Both the position numbers and the translations under genes were made by a program. DNA of 64,000 nt, taken from contig NZ_CP047593.1 of the NCBI RefSeq assembly GCF_009905215.1, positions 1,988,900 through 2,052,899 of the forward strand, given 5' to 3'. The notes below the pieces were generated by a model. The model saw only the letters and a list, made by a program, of their open reading frames with translations. It had not been told where the DNA came from and searched no databases. This DNA comes from Tichowtungia aerotolerans (GTDB taxonomy: Bacteria; Verrucomicrobiota; Kiritimatiellia; Kiritimatiellales; Tichowtungiaceae). Shown here piece by piece: positions 17,737-27,103 of the stretch; positions within the stretch are counted from its first letter, which is position 1; each line of letters begins with the position of its first letter.

Positions 17737-18729
17737 ATGGAGAAAATAAAGAAACCGGTTCAGCTTCTGCTGGATACTGATATGGGCAACGACATTGATG
17801 ATGCGCTTGCATTGGCAATGATTCATGCTCTTCAAAGCCGAGGGGAGTGTGAGCTGATTGGCGTGACTGTAAGCAAGGATAATCCGTACGCTGCCATGTA
17901 TGTGGATCTGATCAATACCTTCTATTCCCGAGGGAACATTCCGATCGGCTGTGTCGCAAACGGAGCAACTCCGGAAGAGGGAACGTATGCCCGTCAGGTG
18001 GTGGAATTGGCGGATGACGCGGGTGTCCCTTTGTTTGAGCGGACGATGGGAGATCCGGCGGAATATCCGTCCGCAGTTGCGATGACCCGCCGTCTGCTTG
18101 CTGCGTCTGACGACGAGGCGGTGGTGGTGCTGATGATCGGGTTTTCCACCAATATGGCCCGTCTGCTGGAAAGCAGTCCGGACGAGCATAGCGAGCTGGG
18201 CGGGCTGGAGCTGTTTAAGAAAAAAGTCAGTCATGTCGTGATGATGGCCGGAGAGTTTGCTCCGGACATTCTGGCGGATCCCATGCAGAAGAAGGCCGAG
18301 TTCAACGTCCGGCTGGATGTGCCGTCTGCCCGGGCTTTTATTGCCCGTTGTCCTCGCCCCATCTGGTTTTCCGGGCTGGAGGTCGGAAAGAGTGTCCTGT
18401 ATCCGGCGGCAGCATTGGACGCCGATTACGGCTGGTGCACTTATCACCCGGTTGTGGAAGCGTATAAACGCTATCTGCCGATGCCGTATGACCGGCCGAC
18501 CTGGGATTTGACGGCAGTGCTTTTTGCAGTTCGTCCGGGACAGGGATATTTCGGGGTTTCCGAGCCGGGTCTGGTTAATGTCGATGAAAACGGATATGTT
18601 CGGTTTCGTCCGCATCCAGACGGATTGCACCGCTATTTGACGGTCAATGATCAGCAGCGGGTACTGGTCGGTGAGGTTCAAAATGAACTGGCAGCACAGC
18701 CGTGTGAGGCTGAGACAGTTTTAGCTTAA
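17737..18729 (+). CDS. Nucleoside hydrolase (IUNH) family protein
   Basis: N-glycosidase-family enzyme of about 330 residues with the calcium/ribose-binding motif DTDMGNDIDDALALAM near the N-terminus and the family segment SHVVMMAGEF. The ATG at 17737 is preferred because the motif then sits at the usual position; an in-frame ATG at 17713 adds eight residues. It is followed by an SSF symporter 9 bp downstream and then by an aldolase. The same trio recurs at 39349-42884, so it may hydrolyse a glycosidic bond in an imported compound rather than salvage nucleosides. Expression is expected from the site A promoter. Confidence 0.88.
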   Translation: MEKIKKPVQLLLDTDMGNDIDDALALAMIHALQSRGECELIGVTVSKDNPYAAMYVDLINTFYSRGNIPIGCVANGATPEEGTYARQVVELADDAGVPLFERTMGDPAEYPSAVAMTRRLLAASDDEAVVVLMIGFSTNMARLLESSPDEHSELGGLELFKKKVSHVVMMAGEFAPDILADPMQKKAEFNVRLDVPSARAFIARCPRPIWFSGLEVGKSVLYPAAALDADYGWCTYHPVVEAYKRYLPMPYDRPTWDLTAVLFAVRPGQGYFGVSEPGLVNVDENGYVRFRPHPDGLHRYLTVNDQQRVLVGEVQNELAAQPCEAETVLA

Positions 18730-18738
18730 GGAACGGAT

Positions 18739-20304
18739 ATGGGACTGACGGTATTAGACTACATTGTGCTGGCCGGCTATTTTGCGGCGATGGCCCTGAT
18801 GGGGGTTTATTTTTCGAAACGCAATAAAAACACCGAAGAGTATTTTGTCGGCGGGCGATCATTTGCCGGCTGGGTGATCGGGTTGAGTCTGGTGGGAACA
18901 TCCATCAGCTCCGTAACGTTTCTTGCATTTCCGGCGGATGCATTTAAGACCGCCTGGCTGCGTTATCTGCCGTCGCTGGGGCTGCTGGTCGCCGTGGCGG
19001 TGGCCGCGGTTTTTGTGCTTCCGATTTACCGGCGGCTTCGTCTGACAACGGCCTATGAATATCTGGAGCATCGGTTCGGCCCGTCTGTCCGCGTGTATGG
19101 CGCGGTCGCGTTTGTGATCGGGCAGCTGCTGCGGTTGAGTATTATTTTGTATCTGGTTTCGCTGCTGGTTCATGAGATGACCGGCTGGAACCTGACATTC
19201 TGCATCATCGGATGCGGTGTGTTTGTTGCATTCTACACCATTGTGGGTGGTATTGATGCGGTGATCTGGACCGATGTAATCCAAACGGTTGTGCTGGCTC
19301 TCGGCGGCGTGATCTGTGTGTGTGTGATTATCCATCAGCTGCCGGGTGGGCTGGGACAGATTTTTTCGGTTGCGCTGGCCGATCATAAACTGGCGATTGC
19401 CGATATGCAGCCGGACGGTACGCTTCAGCCGGTCGGGTGGGGGCTTTCTTTGAGCAGCAAAACCGGAACGATGCTGTTAATTTACGGGATTGTCGGTTTC
19501 CTCACAGAATATATGAGCAATCAGAATGTGGTGCAGCGCTACGCCGCTTCCAAAAGTACTCGTGAGGCTCGTAAGGCCATGATTGTGTGTGCGGGTGCGA
19601 GTGTTCCCATCTGGGCGTTTTATATGTTTCTCGGAACATCTCTTTATGTGTTTTTCAAGGTGTTTCCGGTTGATGCCGCTTCGGAAATGCTCAGTGGCGT
19701 TCGCAAGGCCGAGCAGGTCCTTCCGTTCTTTATTATCCATTATCTTCCCCCGGGAGTTACCGGACTGGTGATTGCCGCCGCCGTGGCGGCGGCAATGTCC
19801 TCACTCGATTCATCCATCAACTCCATTTCCGCGGTGGGAGTGACGGATCTTTACAGACGATATTTTGCCAAGGGGAAAAGCGACGGACATTTCATGCGGG
19901 CGGCCTGGAGCATGGCTGTGGTGACAAGTGTGCTGATGATTGTCGGAGCGATTGTTCTTGCGAAAACAGAGACCAAAACGCTTCAGGATGCGGCGACGAT
20001 TGTCGGCTCCCTGCTGGGGGCCGGACTGCTCGGGATGTATATACTCGGTTTCTTTACCCGGCACGGCGATGCCCGCTCGGTGTGGGTCGGCATCCTGTTT
20101 ACCGTGATTTTTACGGCGTGGACGGTGGTTGCGGACCGCTGCCCGGACCTGCTGCCGGAGGCTTTGGCCATTCCATTCGATCTCTATTACACCGGCATCA
20201 TCGGAAACATCCTGATGTTTGTAACCGGATATTTGCTCAGCCTTCTTTTGCCGCGGAAAAAACGTGAGCGACTGGATGAACTGACTGTTTGGGGTGCCCG
20301 TTGA
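18739..20304 (+). CDS. SSF-family sodium:solute symporter
   Basis: Inner-membrane symporter of 521 residues, about 13 membrane segments, with NKNTEEYFVGGRSFAGW near the N-terminus and AAAMSSLDSSINSISAVG in the conserved sodium-site helix. It is the most divergent of the three SSF proteins here but keeps the family-specific C-terminal ELTVWGAR, comparable to NLTVWDQ in the other two. AAGGAACGGAT before the ATG supports the start. Set between a nucleoside hydrolase-like gene and a DHDPS/NAL-family aldolase, it probably imports the substrate or product of those enzymes. Sialic-acid transporters of this family exist but are not proven here. Confidence 0.92.
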   Translation: MGLTVLDYIVLAGYFAAMALMGVYFSKRNKNTEEYFVGGRSFAGWVIGLSLVGTSISSVTFLAFPADAFKTAWLRYLPSLGLLVAVAVAAVFVLPIYRRLRLTTAYEYLEHRFGPSVRVYGAVAFVIGQLLRLSIILYLVSLLVHEMTGWNLTFCIIGCGVFVAFYTIVGGIDAVIWTDVIQTVVLALGGVICVCVIIHQLPGGLGQIFSVALADHKLAIADMQPDGTLQPVGWGLSLSSKTGTMLLIYGIVGFLTEYMSNQNVVQRYAASKSTREARKAMIVCAGASVPIWAFYMFLGTSLYVFFKVFPVDAASEMLSGVRKAEQVLPFFIIHYLPPGVTGLVIAAAVAAAMSSLDSSINSISAVGVTDLYRRYFAKGKSDGHFMRAAWSMAVVTSVLMIVGAIVLAKTETKTLQDAATIVGSLLGAGLLGMYILGFFTRHGDARSVWVGILFTVIFTAWTVVADRCPDLLPEALAIPFDLYYTGIIGNILMFVTGYLLSLLLPRKKRERLDELTVWGAR

Positions 20305-20340
20305 TTCAAAAAAATGATGTAGAAAAACGAAGGAAATGAA

Positions 20341-21246
20341 ATGAAACCGATTTGTGGAATTATACCGCCGGTGGTGACCCCGCTGGCTGCGCAGGACCAA
20401 CTGGATGAGCCGGGGCTGGAGCGACTGATTGAACATATTCTGGCCGGTGGAGTCCACGGTCTTTTTATTCTCGGCACCACCGGAGAGGGACCGGACTGCA
20501 GCTACGCAGTCCGGCGGGCGATGATCGACCGGACCTGCCGGCAGGTTGATGGGCGTGTCCCGGTTCTCGTAGGGATTACGGACACATCGTATGCGGAATC
20601 CGTTTCGCTGGCGAACTATGCTGCGGAGTGCGGTGCGGATGCCGTAGTGGCGGCCCCGCCATATTACTTTTCGGTCGGACAGCCGGAGCTACAGGACTAT
20701 TTTCTGGACCTGTTTGATAAAATGCCGTTACCGGTGATGCTGTACAACATGCCGTCCTGCACCAAGGTGAATATCGGGATCGATGTGCTTCGCAGGTTGT
20801 TGGAGCATCCCAATATGGCCGGGTTCAAAGACAGTTCCGGGCAGATGGTTTATTTCCATCTGGCGCTGCGTCTCTTTGCTGATTATCCGGAGAAAAGCAT
20901 TCTGGTCGGCCCGGAGGAACTGCTGGCTGAATCCACGTTGATGGGCGGACATGGAGGCGTAAGCGGCGGAGCCAACGTGTTTCCGAAGCTGTATGTGAAT
21001 TTATATAACGCGGCCCGAGAAGGGAACCTTTCCGAGACCCGTCGACTGCATGAACTTGTAATTCGAGTGACCGACCTTTATCGGGTTGGACGACATACTT
21101 CGTCGACGATCAAGGGGATTAAAGCCGCGCTCGGCTGTTTGGGAATCTGTTCGGACATCATGCTGGAACCCTTCCGGCATTTCTTTGCGGAGGACCGCAA
21201 ACGGGTTCAGGCAGTGCTGGATGAGCTTCTGCCTAGAATGACATAA
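20341..21246 (+). CDS. DHDPS/N-acetylneuraminate lyase family aldolase
   Basis: Class I, Schiff-base aldolase or synthase of 301 residues. The family marks are complete: GTTGEG at 45-50, the tyrosine Y135 in LYNMP, and the Schiff-base lysine K163 in GFKDSSG. It acts on a 2-keto acid, usually cleaving to or condensing with pyruvate. GAAGGAAATGAA before the ATG gives a good start. As part of a catabolic unit it is unlikely to be the lysine-biosynthesis enzyme DapA; candidates are N-acetylneuraminate lyase or a 2-keto-3-deoxy-sugar-acid aldolase. A paralogue is at 41952. Confidence 0.88.
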   Translation: MKPICGIIPPVVTPLAAQDQLDEPGLERLIEHILAGGVHGLFILGTTGEGPDCSYAVRRAMIDRTCRQVDGRVPVLVGITDTSYAESVSLANYAAECGADAVVAAPPYYFSVGQPELQDYFLDLFDKMPLPVMLYNMPSCTKVNIGIDVLRRLLEHPNMAGFKDSSGQMVYFHLALRLFADYPEKSILVGPEELLAESTLMGGHGGVSGGANVFPKLYVNLYNAAREGNLSETRRLHELVIRVTDLYRVGRHTSSTIKGIKAALGCLGICSDIMLEPFRHFFAEDRKRVQAVLDELLPRMT

Positions 21247-21257
21247 GACGAGGAAAA

Positions 21258-23699
21258 ATGATGAATAAATACAATTGCTTCAAATTGATTTTATCAGGGT
21301 TTGTCTTTTTCAGTTTCAATGCCGTGCTTGGGGTGGATTTCAGCAGTGTGCCGGGAACGGTTCTGGACTACCAGCCCTTGGATTATGATTCGGGATACTC
21401 CGCTCCGCGCGTGTTTATTTCCGACCCGGAAATTCTGGTTCTGTCCAATGGAACCTATCTCGCCGCACATGCGCTGGCCGGACGAAGTTCCAATTCCGAT
21501 GATTCCGGAAAGACTACGGTTTTCCGTTCCACGGACAAGGGAAGTTCCTGGACGGAGCTGACCACGATCCATGGCATTCTTCGGGGCAGTCTGGTGGAAT
21601 ACGGTGGGGCGGTTTATCTGCTGGGGTCGTTGAACGACGATGGCGGCGGCGTTGTCATCTGCAAATCCACCGATCAGGGAGACACCTGGTCCAGGTCGGC
21701 AACATTTGCGATAAGCGGGCTGGCGACTCCGAACAACCCGGTGGTTTTCAATGGCCGCCTGTGGAGCGCCGGCGGCCGGTCCAGTTTTTCCGCGCCGGTC
21801 GAATCGAACTTTCTCGCGGAAGCCTCCTGGACCAAAAGAAACGGATTTCCGGCACCGCAGGATGACTGGCCCTCCGGCATCGCTTTTCTAGGCGAGGGGC
21901 AGCTGGTTGCCTCGCCGGACCTGGGGCTGTATATCATGCCGAAAGTCAAAGGATATCCCTACACAACATTGGCTGCAGTGGACGCATCAACAGGACTGGT
22001 GTCATTTGATCCGGATACGGATTTTGTTTCCTTGCCCGGTGCGGAGAAAAAGTTCGGTGCGGCCTATGATGCGGTGTCCGGTAAGGCTTATGTGCTGAGC
22101 AATCCGATTCTACCGATTCATGAAAATTCAGGTATAGCTCTGGATATGATTCGCAATACCGCGGCATTGCTCAGTTCCAGTGATTTGCGCAACTGGAATG
22201 TTGAAAGAATAGTTATCTATTCCACCGACGAGGAGCAGGACGGGTTCGGCTACATGAACTTTGACGTTGACGGATCGAATATGGTGATTGCCGCACGAAC
22301 CGCCTTTCCGGTCGGCAGCGATGACCCGGAAAGGGGACACGATTCCAACCTTCTGACATTTCATGTCATTCCGAATTTCAGAAACGCCGCGCCGGATCAC
22401 GTCCTGAAACTCTCGGGTGAGAATGTGCTGCGGTATGAAAAAACGAATTACGAAGATGCGCCGCTGGGAGACTTTGCTCTGGGCTCCACATTTGCCGGAG
22501 CAGCGCTGACTTCTCCGGACGGATTCGGCAAGGCGTCCAATGGAGATGTTTACATTCACGAAAGCGGCGGACGGATCCTGCACTTTGATGCGTCCGGAAA
22601 TTTTCTGGGGACCGTTGATGATTCCCCGGTCACATTCCAGGCCTCGGCGTTGAGTATGGATCAGCCGGCAAACGGCGAATGCTCCTGGACCGGTTCGTCC
22701 GGCGGGAACTGGTTTGATTCTTCCAATTGGTATTACTGGGGGCGGGCCGACTCTGCGGGGGAAATTGCGGTTTTCGGCAGCGCATTGACCGGAACAACCG
22801 CTTTCACCGTGGATGAATCGTATACTCTTGCCGGATTCCGGTTCCTTACAACAAGATCCTGTACGTTTTCCGGTTCCGGCGGTTTGATGATTGAAGGAAC
22901 CAATGCTCTTTTCGATATTTACAGGGGCTCCCATGAGATCGAACTTCCGGTGACGCTGAATCAGGATGCGCTGTTTTCTGCGAATCCCGGAACGGATTTA
23001 ACAATAGATGGCGCCCTTGATTTGAACGGGAGCACGTTGACGGCGGAAGGTTCCGGCGAATTGAAAGTGGAAAACGGAAATGTTGCACTGAAAGGCGGAT
23101 CATTCATTGTTGGTGGCGGATCTGTTGTGTTTACAAACACCCTGTGTCGGTTCGGCGGGGGGGCGGTGGAGTTTGCGGTTCCGGCCGGTTTTTCTCCGGA
23201 AGAAGGGGACAGTTTTCATCTTATGGAAGGCGATATTCCGGATGACATTGCGGATCATATCGTCCTGCCTGCATTGGCAGCAGGATTGACATGGGATACG
23301 TCCGCTCTTCTGTCCAGCGGGAATGTGTCTGTTATTGTGAAGGTGCCGGAAGAGTGGATGAGTCAATACGGCCTGGCGACAAGCGGGGTGGAGGATTTTA
23401 TTGATTCCGATGGAGACGGAATGGACAACTACTCTGAATGGAAGGCGGGAACCGATCCGCTTGATGCTCATTCCTTTTTTACCTGCAGTGCTTCCGCAAC
23501 GGCAGCCAATGGGTTCGGGCTGCATTGGGCCGGCCAGACCGGCCGCACATATCGGGTGGATTATTCCACAAACCTGACATCCGTTCCGGCTTTTACCACG
23601 CTTCGATCCGGAATTCCCGGAATAGACGGCCTGAATGAATTTGCAGACACAAACCGGACGGCATATCCATCTGTCTATTATCGAATTGTTGTCGAATAG
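21258..23699 (+). CDS. Secreted sialidase-fold protein with beta-strand repeat region and C-terminal domain
   Basis: An 813-residue exported protein. After the signal peptide (to about residue 25) comes a sialidase/BNR propeller (about 30-400) with Asp boxes RSTDKGSSWTE and KSTDQGDTWSR. From about 470 to 690 the sequence becomes strand-rich and Gly/Asn/Thr-rich (CSWTGSSGGNWFDSSNWYYWG onward), like autotransporter-associated beta repeats. A calcium-type segment (DSDGDGMDNYSEW) and a C-terminal domain follow (GRTYRVDYSTNLTSV ... YYRIVVE), related to the ends of the proteins at 4070 and 5873. GAGGAAAA precedes the start. Probably an extracellular exo-glycosidase or glycan-binding protein of the locus. 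Confidence 0.8.
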   Translation: MMNKYNCFKLILSGFVFFSFNAVLGVDFSSVPGTVLDYQPLDYDSGYSAPRVFISDPEILVLSNGTYLAAHALAGRSSNSDDSGKTTVFRSTDKGSSWTELTTIHGILRGSLVEYGGAVYLLGSLNDDGGGVVICKSTDQGDTWSRSATFAISGLATPNNPVVFNGRLWSAGGRSSFSAPVESNFLAEASWTKRNGFPAPQDDWPSGIAFLGEGQLVASPDLGLYIMPKVKGYPYTTLAAVDASTGLVSFDPDTDFVSLPGAEKKFGAAYDAVSGKAYVLSNPILPIHENSGIALDMIRNTAALLSSSDLRNWNVERIVIYSTDEEQDGFGYMNFDVDGSNMVIAARTAFPVGSDDPERGHDSNLLTFHVIPNFRNAAPDHVLKLSGENVLRYEKTNYEDAPLGDFALGSTFAGAALTSPDGFGKASNGDVYIHESGGRILHFDASGNFLGTVDDSPVTFQASALSMDQPANGECSWTGSSGGNWFDSSNWYYWGRADSAGEIAVFGSALTGTTAFTVDESYTLAGFRFLTTRSCTFSGSGGLMIEGTNALFDIYRGSHEIELPVTLNQDALFSANPGTDLTIDGALDLNGSTLTAEGSGELKVENGNVALKGGSFIVGGGSVVFTNTLCRFGGGAVEFAVPAGFSPEEGDSFHLMEGDIPDDIADHIVLPALAAGLTWDTSALLSSGNVSVIVKVPEEWMSQYGLATSGVEDFIDSDGDGMDNYSEWKAGTDPLDAHSFFTCSASATAANGFGLHWAGQTGRTYRVDYSTNLTSVPAFTTLRSGIPGIDGLNEFADTNRTAYPSVYYRIVVE

Positions 23700-23761
23700 T
23701 GTGTTTGGATTGAATGACGGTTTTTGAACAGGAAAACAAAATATCAGAAAGGTGATAAGTT

Positions 23762-24508
23762 ATGGATCTGTCGAAACAGGTGATTGTATCGTGGCTGGCT
23801 TTGATTGGAATAGCCGTTGCCGGGAATTCTTCGTTTTATACGCCGGAGGAGGACCTCGGCGGGTTGACCTATCACCGGGCGGCCAATGATCAGTTGCCTA
23901 ATGTGCTGATTATCGGGGATTCGATTTCGATTGGGTATACGACCCCGGTCATTGAAAAACTGGCGGGCATAGCCAATGTGGAGCGTATTCCCGTGAACGG
24001 CGGGGATACAGCGAGCGGCTTGCGAAGAATCAATCATTGGGTGGGGCAGAAAAAATGGGATGTGATTCATTTTAATTTTGGACTGCACGACCTGTGCTAC
24101 CGCCACCCCGATTCCCCCAATCATGGTCACCGGGATAAGATCAACGGGACGATTGCGGTTCCGCTGGATCAGTATGAAAAGAACCTGGAACAGCTGGTCG
24201 CCCGGCTGGAAGCGACCGGCGCGGCCCTGGTGTGGGCTTCGACCACTGTGGTGCCCGATGGAGAACTCGGACGCATTGCGGGGGATGAAATCCGATACAA
24301 CCAGGTCGCCGCCCGGGTGATGAAAAAACATCATATTGCCATGGATGATCTGCATGCGGTGACGGCGTCTTTCGGGCCCGAATTATTCCGGGCTTTCGGA
24401 GACGTTCATTATGTGAAAGCAGGGTATGAGGAACTTGCCGGTCAGGTTGCTGAATCAATTAAAAAAGCATTAGGTGAAAAAGTGAAACAGGGGTCGAATC
24501 ATGAATAA
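23762..24508 (+). CDS. Secreted SGNH/GDSL-type hydrolase
   Basis: Predicted exported esterase of 248 residues. The SGNH blocks are visible: VLIIGDSISIG (nucleophile serine), NGGDTASG (oxyanion glycine/asparagine region), FGLHDLC in place of the usual GxND, and a C-terminal DVHYVKAGY with the Asp-His pair. The signal sequence is modest (VIVSWLALIGIAVAG). It overlaps the sulfatase gene by eight bases, so the two are translationally coupled and probably de-esterify and de-sulfate the same glycan. Acetyl or other acyl esters are likely substrates. GAAAGGTGATAAGTT precedes the ATG. Confidence 0.85.
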   Translation: MDLSKQVIVSWLALIGIAVAGNSSFYTPEEDLGGLTYHRAANDQLPNVLIIGDSISIGYTTPVIEKLAGIANVERIPVNGGDTASGLRRINHWVGQKKWDVIHFNFGLHDLCYRHPDSPNHGHRDKINGTIAVPLDQYEKNLEQLVARLEATGAALVWASTTVVPDGELGRIAGDEIRYNQVAARVMKKHHIAMDDLHAVTASFGPELFRAFGDVHYVKAGYEELAGQVAESIKKALGEKVKQGSNHE

Positions 24509-25952
24509 AAGAAATATAGCGAAAATAGGTTTGGTTGGTGTCAGTGCCTGTGTGTCCGGTTGGGGCGGTCAGGTTTTCGGTGAAGAGCATGCCCGTCCAA
24601 ATATTGTGTTCATGCTGGCAGACGATCATGGTCCCTGGGCGTTCGGGCGCGGCGGAAGCAGTGATGCAATAACGCCGAACCTTGACCGGTTGGCTGATGA
24701 AGGCGGCGTTTTTACGCATCTGTTCGGACCGGCAGCGGTTTGCAGTCCGGGGCGGGCATGCCTGATCACCGGACGATACAGTACGGAGGTGGGGGTGCCT
24801 GACTATCTGGGCGAAGATCCGCAAATAGGACTGGAGCAGGACTTCATGACGTGGCCTTCCCTGTTAAAGGACGCAGGCTACGCCACGGCGCTGTTCGGGA
24901 AGTGGCATCTGGGAGAGCAGGATCGTCATCATCCAACCGCCCATGGATATCAGGAGTTCAAGGGTTGGCGGATCGGTGCCGGCATTTCGAAGGATCCGGT
25001 GATTGAAATAGATGGCGAGGATGTGAAGGTCAAAGGGTATACCCCGGACATTCTGGCCGACTATGGAGTCGATTTTATTAAACGTCATAAGGATGCCCCG
25101 TTTTTGCTTTCGGTTCACTTCTGGGCGCCGCACGCAAACCACGGTGTGAAAACGGAAGGAGACAGAACCTGGCTCCCGTTGAAGGATGAGGATTGGCTTC
25201 TGTTCAAAGATCTCGATCCGGTGATTCCGAACCCCGATTATCCCAAACTGGATATTCACCGGGTGAAACGAATGACCCGCGAATATCTTGCTTCAGTTCA
25301 CAGTGTGGACCGGAATGTCGGCAGAATTATGGCGGTTCTGGACGAACTGCATCTGGCTGATAACACGATTGTCATTTATACGGCGGATAACGGGTTTAAC
25401 ATCGGACACAATGGAATATGGCACAAGGGAAACGGCAGGAAAATTCTGACGAATAACCGGAGTGCCAGACCCAACCTCTGGGATAATTCCGTGCGGCTGC
25501 CGGGAATCATTCGCTGGCCGGGCGTGGTTGCTTCCGGGGAAGTGTACACCGATACGGTGACAAGTCTGGATTGGTTCCCGACCCTGTGCGCTGCTGCCGG
25601 CGTAGACTGCAGTGCGTATCCTGTGAGAGGCCGCAACCTTTACGGGTTTCTTCAGGGGCGTTCTGCAGATTGGAACAACAGTTTTTTCGGCCAGTATAAA
25701 ATGTGGGACTGGAACCAGGGCGGGGCGGATATGCGAACCTATCGGACGCCCCGTTGGAAGCTGGTTCGGGACTTTAACGGGGTTATTTCTGATGAGCTCT
25801 ATTATTTGTATGAAGATCCGAGTGAATGGCACAACCTGATTGATGTCAATGAGCCGCAGGTTCAGAAGTATAGGGAAATGCTGAACCGGAAACTGATGGA
25901 ACAGATGCGGGAAATTGACGATCCGTCTTTGCCTGACAGTCATCGGGATTAG
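24501..25952 (+). CDS. Secreted type I sulfatase
   Basis: Formylglycine-dependent sulfatase (alkaline phosphatase superfamily, S1 type) of 483 residues. The signal sequence is about residues 1-27. Metal ligands D41-D42 in LADDHG and the D296-N297 pair in TADNGFNIG are present, as are K134 and H136 of GKWHLG. The modification motif is C81-S-P-G-R85, with Gly where Ser or Ala is usual. The enzyme should cleave a sulfate ester from an oligosaccharide outside the cytoplasm. No sulfatase-maturing enzyme is encoded in this window, so it must lie elsewhere. It overlaps the SGNH gene. Confidence 0.93.
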   Translation: MNKRNIAKIGLVGVSACVSGWGGQVFGEEHARPNIVFMLADDHGPWAFGRGGSSDAITPNLDRLADEGGVFTHLFGPAAVCSPGRACLITGRYSTEVGVPDYLGEDPQIGLEQDFMTWPSLLKDAGYATALFGKWHLGEQDRHHPTAHGYQEFKGWRIGAGISKDPVIEIDGEDVKVKGYTPDILADYGVDFIKRHKDAPFLLSVHFWAPHANHGVKTEGDRTWLPLKDEDWLLFKDLDPVIPNPDYPKLDIHRVKRMTREYLASVHSVDRNVGRIMAVLDELHLADNTIVIYTADNGFNIGHNGIWHKGNGRKILTNNRSARPNLWDNSVRLPGIIRWPGVVASGEVYTDTVTSLDWFPTLCAAAGVDCSAYPVRGRNLYGFLQGRSADWNNSFFGQYKMWDWNQGGADMRTYRTPRWKLVRDFNGVISDELYYLYEDPSEWHNLIDVNEPQVQKYREMLNRKLMEQMREIDDPSLPDSHRD

Positions 25953-25993
25953 CGAAAATCGGCTGGCGGGTGCGCACTGAAAACTTTAGTGCT

Positions 25994-26028
25994 TGCATGC
26001 TATGAATAGTCGTTTGGTCATATGGTTT
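25994..26028 (+). promoter_or_regulatory. Conserved operator-promoter, site D (diverged copy)
   Basis: A weaker copy matching the 37862 element at 21 of 34 positions, with TGCTAT and CATAT in register. A GATAAT hexamer (26045-26050) stands where the other copies have their -10. It ends 86 bases before the ATG at 26114 and splits the LamG tandem from the sulfatase unit. Confidence 0.5.
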
Positions 26029-26113
26029 TACTGGTGAATGAGTGGATAATTATCGTTGTGAGTTAAAAAAGGTATTGAATGTTAACGGATAAGAATCGGA
26101 AGGAGTAAAGGAT

Positions 26114-27082
26114 ATGAATGTAAAAAAAGTAACGGTACAGTATATGGCATGGGCTTTGTTTGCCGGCATCATCGCAGTTCGTGCCGAAGTGGTTGCCTTG
26201 TGGGATTTTGAAGAGGGAACGGTTGATTCGAACATGGTTGTATCAACGGATTCAGTTTCCGGATTAATTGCCGTTCCTGCCACTGTAAATCCTCCAATAT
26301 ACATTGCGGGAGCCGATGGCGTTGCCAAGGGGGCCGGCATTCTTCGGGTGGAAGATGCTTCCGGACTTCTCAATGGGTTCTCGGAATTTCATATCAAGTT
26401 CGATATCGACCTGACTCAGGATGCGACAGGCGGAACGCAGGTTTTTCTGAGAAACGGCTGGGAGAAAGTTTCCTTTGATATTTACCTGCAGGCGGATAAT
26501 ACGATTCTTGCCTGGTTGGTCGATACAAACGGAACGGAGCAAACGGTCAAAGCGGTTGGTTCTGATTTATCGGCGGATGCCGGATGGCAGACGGTTTCGG
26601 TTGTCTGGGATGGTTCGGCGATGTCCATTTCAGTGGACGGTGCGGCACAGGGACTGAACAATACAACCGACACCTCTGTTGCTGTTGAACTGGGCGCTCT
26701 TCAGGCTGCCAATGTCGACCTGGCGATTGGAGGAGCGCTTCGTTCGTCCGGAACGACAACCCAGTATCTGTACGGCAGGATGGATAATATTATAATCAGC
26801 AATACGAGTGTTCTTCCTGTGTCTGCTTCTATTTCCAGCCTGGCTTCTGTTTCCGGAGATCTGATCCGGCTGACGGTCTCCACCGATTCTCCGGTTGATT
26901 TTTATCCGAAAAGCACGACCAACCTTGCGACTGCCGTCTGGACGGGAGTTGCTCATTCTGATGATGGCCTGAATCCTTTTGTGGTAACCAACCTGTCCTA
27001 TTCAACCCAGGCAGGGGCCGACCGTGTCATTTACCTGGAAGCAGATTCCGCCGTCCGGTTTTTCGGGCTTGGTGAAGAATAA
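26114..27082 (+). CDS. Secreted LamG-domain protein
   Basis: Exported protein of 322 residues: signal peptide (to about residue 24, ending AVRA), one LamG-type domain (VVALWDFEEG ... SVVWDGSAMSISVDG ... YLYGRMDNIIIS), then a C-terminal beta domain of about 75 residues ending AVRFFGLGEE. AAGGAG precedes the ATG. It is the first member of a tandem family with 27104 and 28541, with short phrases conserved between copies (ADAGWQTVSVVWDG, TTTQYLYG). Probably binds a polysaccharide at the cell surface; no catalytic domain is seen. Confidence 0.8.
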   Translation: MNVKKVTVQYMAWALFAGIIAVRAEVVALWDFEEGTVDSNMVVSTDSVSGLIAVPATVNPPIYIAGADGVAKGAGILRVEDASGLLNGFSEFHIKFDIDLTQDATGGTQVFLRNGWEKVSFDIYLQADNTILAWLVDTNGTEQTVKAVGSDLSADAGWQTVSVVWDGSAMSISVDGAAQGLNNTTDTSVAVELGALQAANVDLAIGGALRSSGTTTQYLYGRMDNIIISNTSVLPVSASISSLASVSGDLIRLTVSTDSPVDFYPKSTTNLATAVWTGVAHSDDGLNPFVVTNLSYSTQAGADRVIYLEADSAVRFFGLGEE

Positions 27083-27103
27083 GATCTGTAAATATAAGTA
27101 GTG

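Noticed and set aside
17737-25952. A complete sialic-acid catabolic pathway
   Set aside because: Sialidase folds, an SSF transporter and NAL-family enzymes are present, but no recognisable ManNAc kinase, epimerase or GlcNAc-6-P deacetylase was found, so the assignment is left open.
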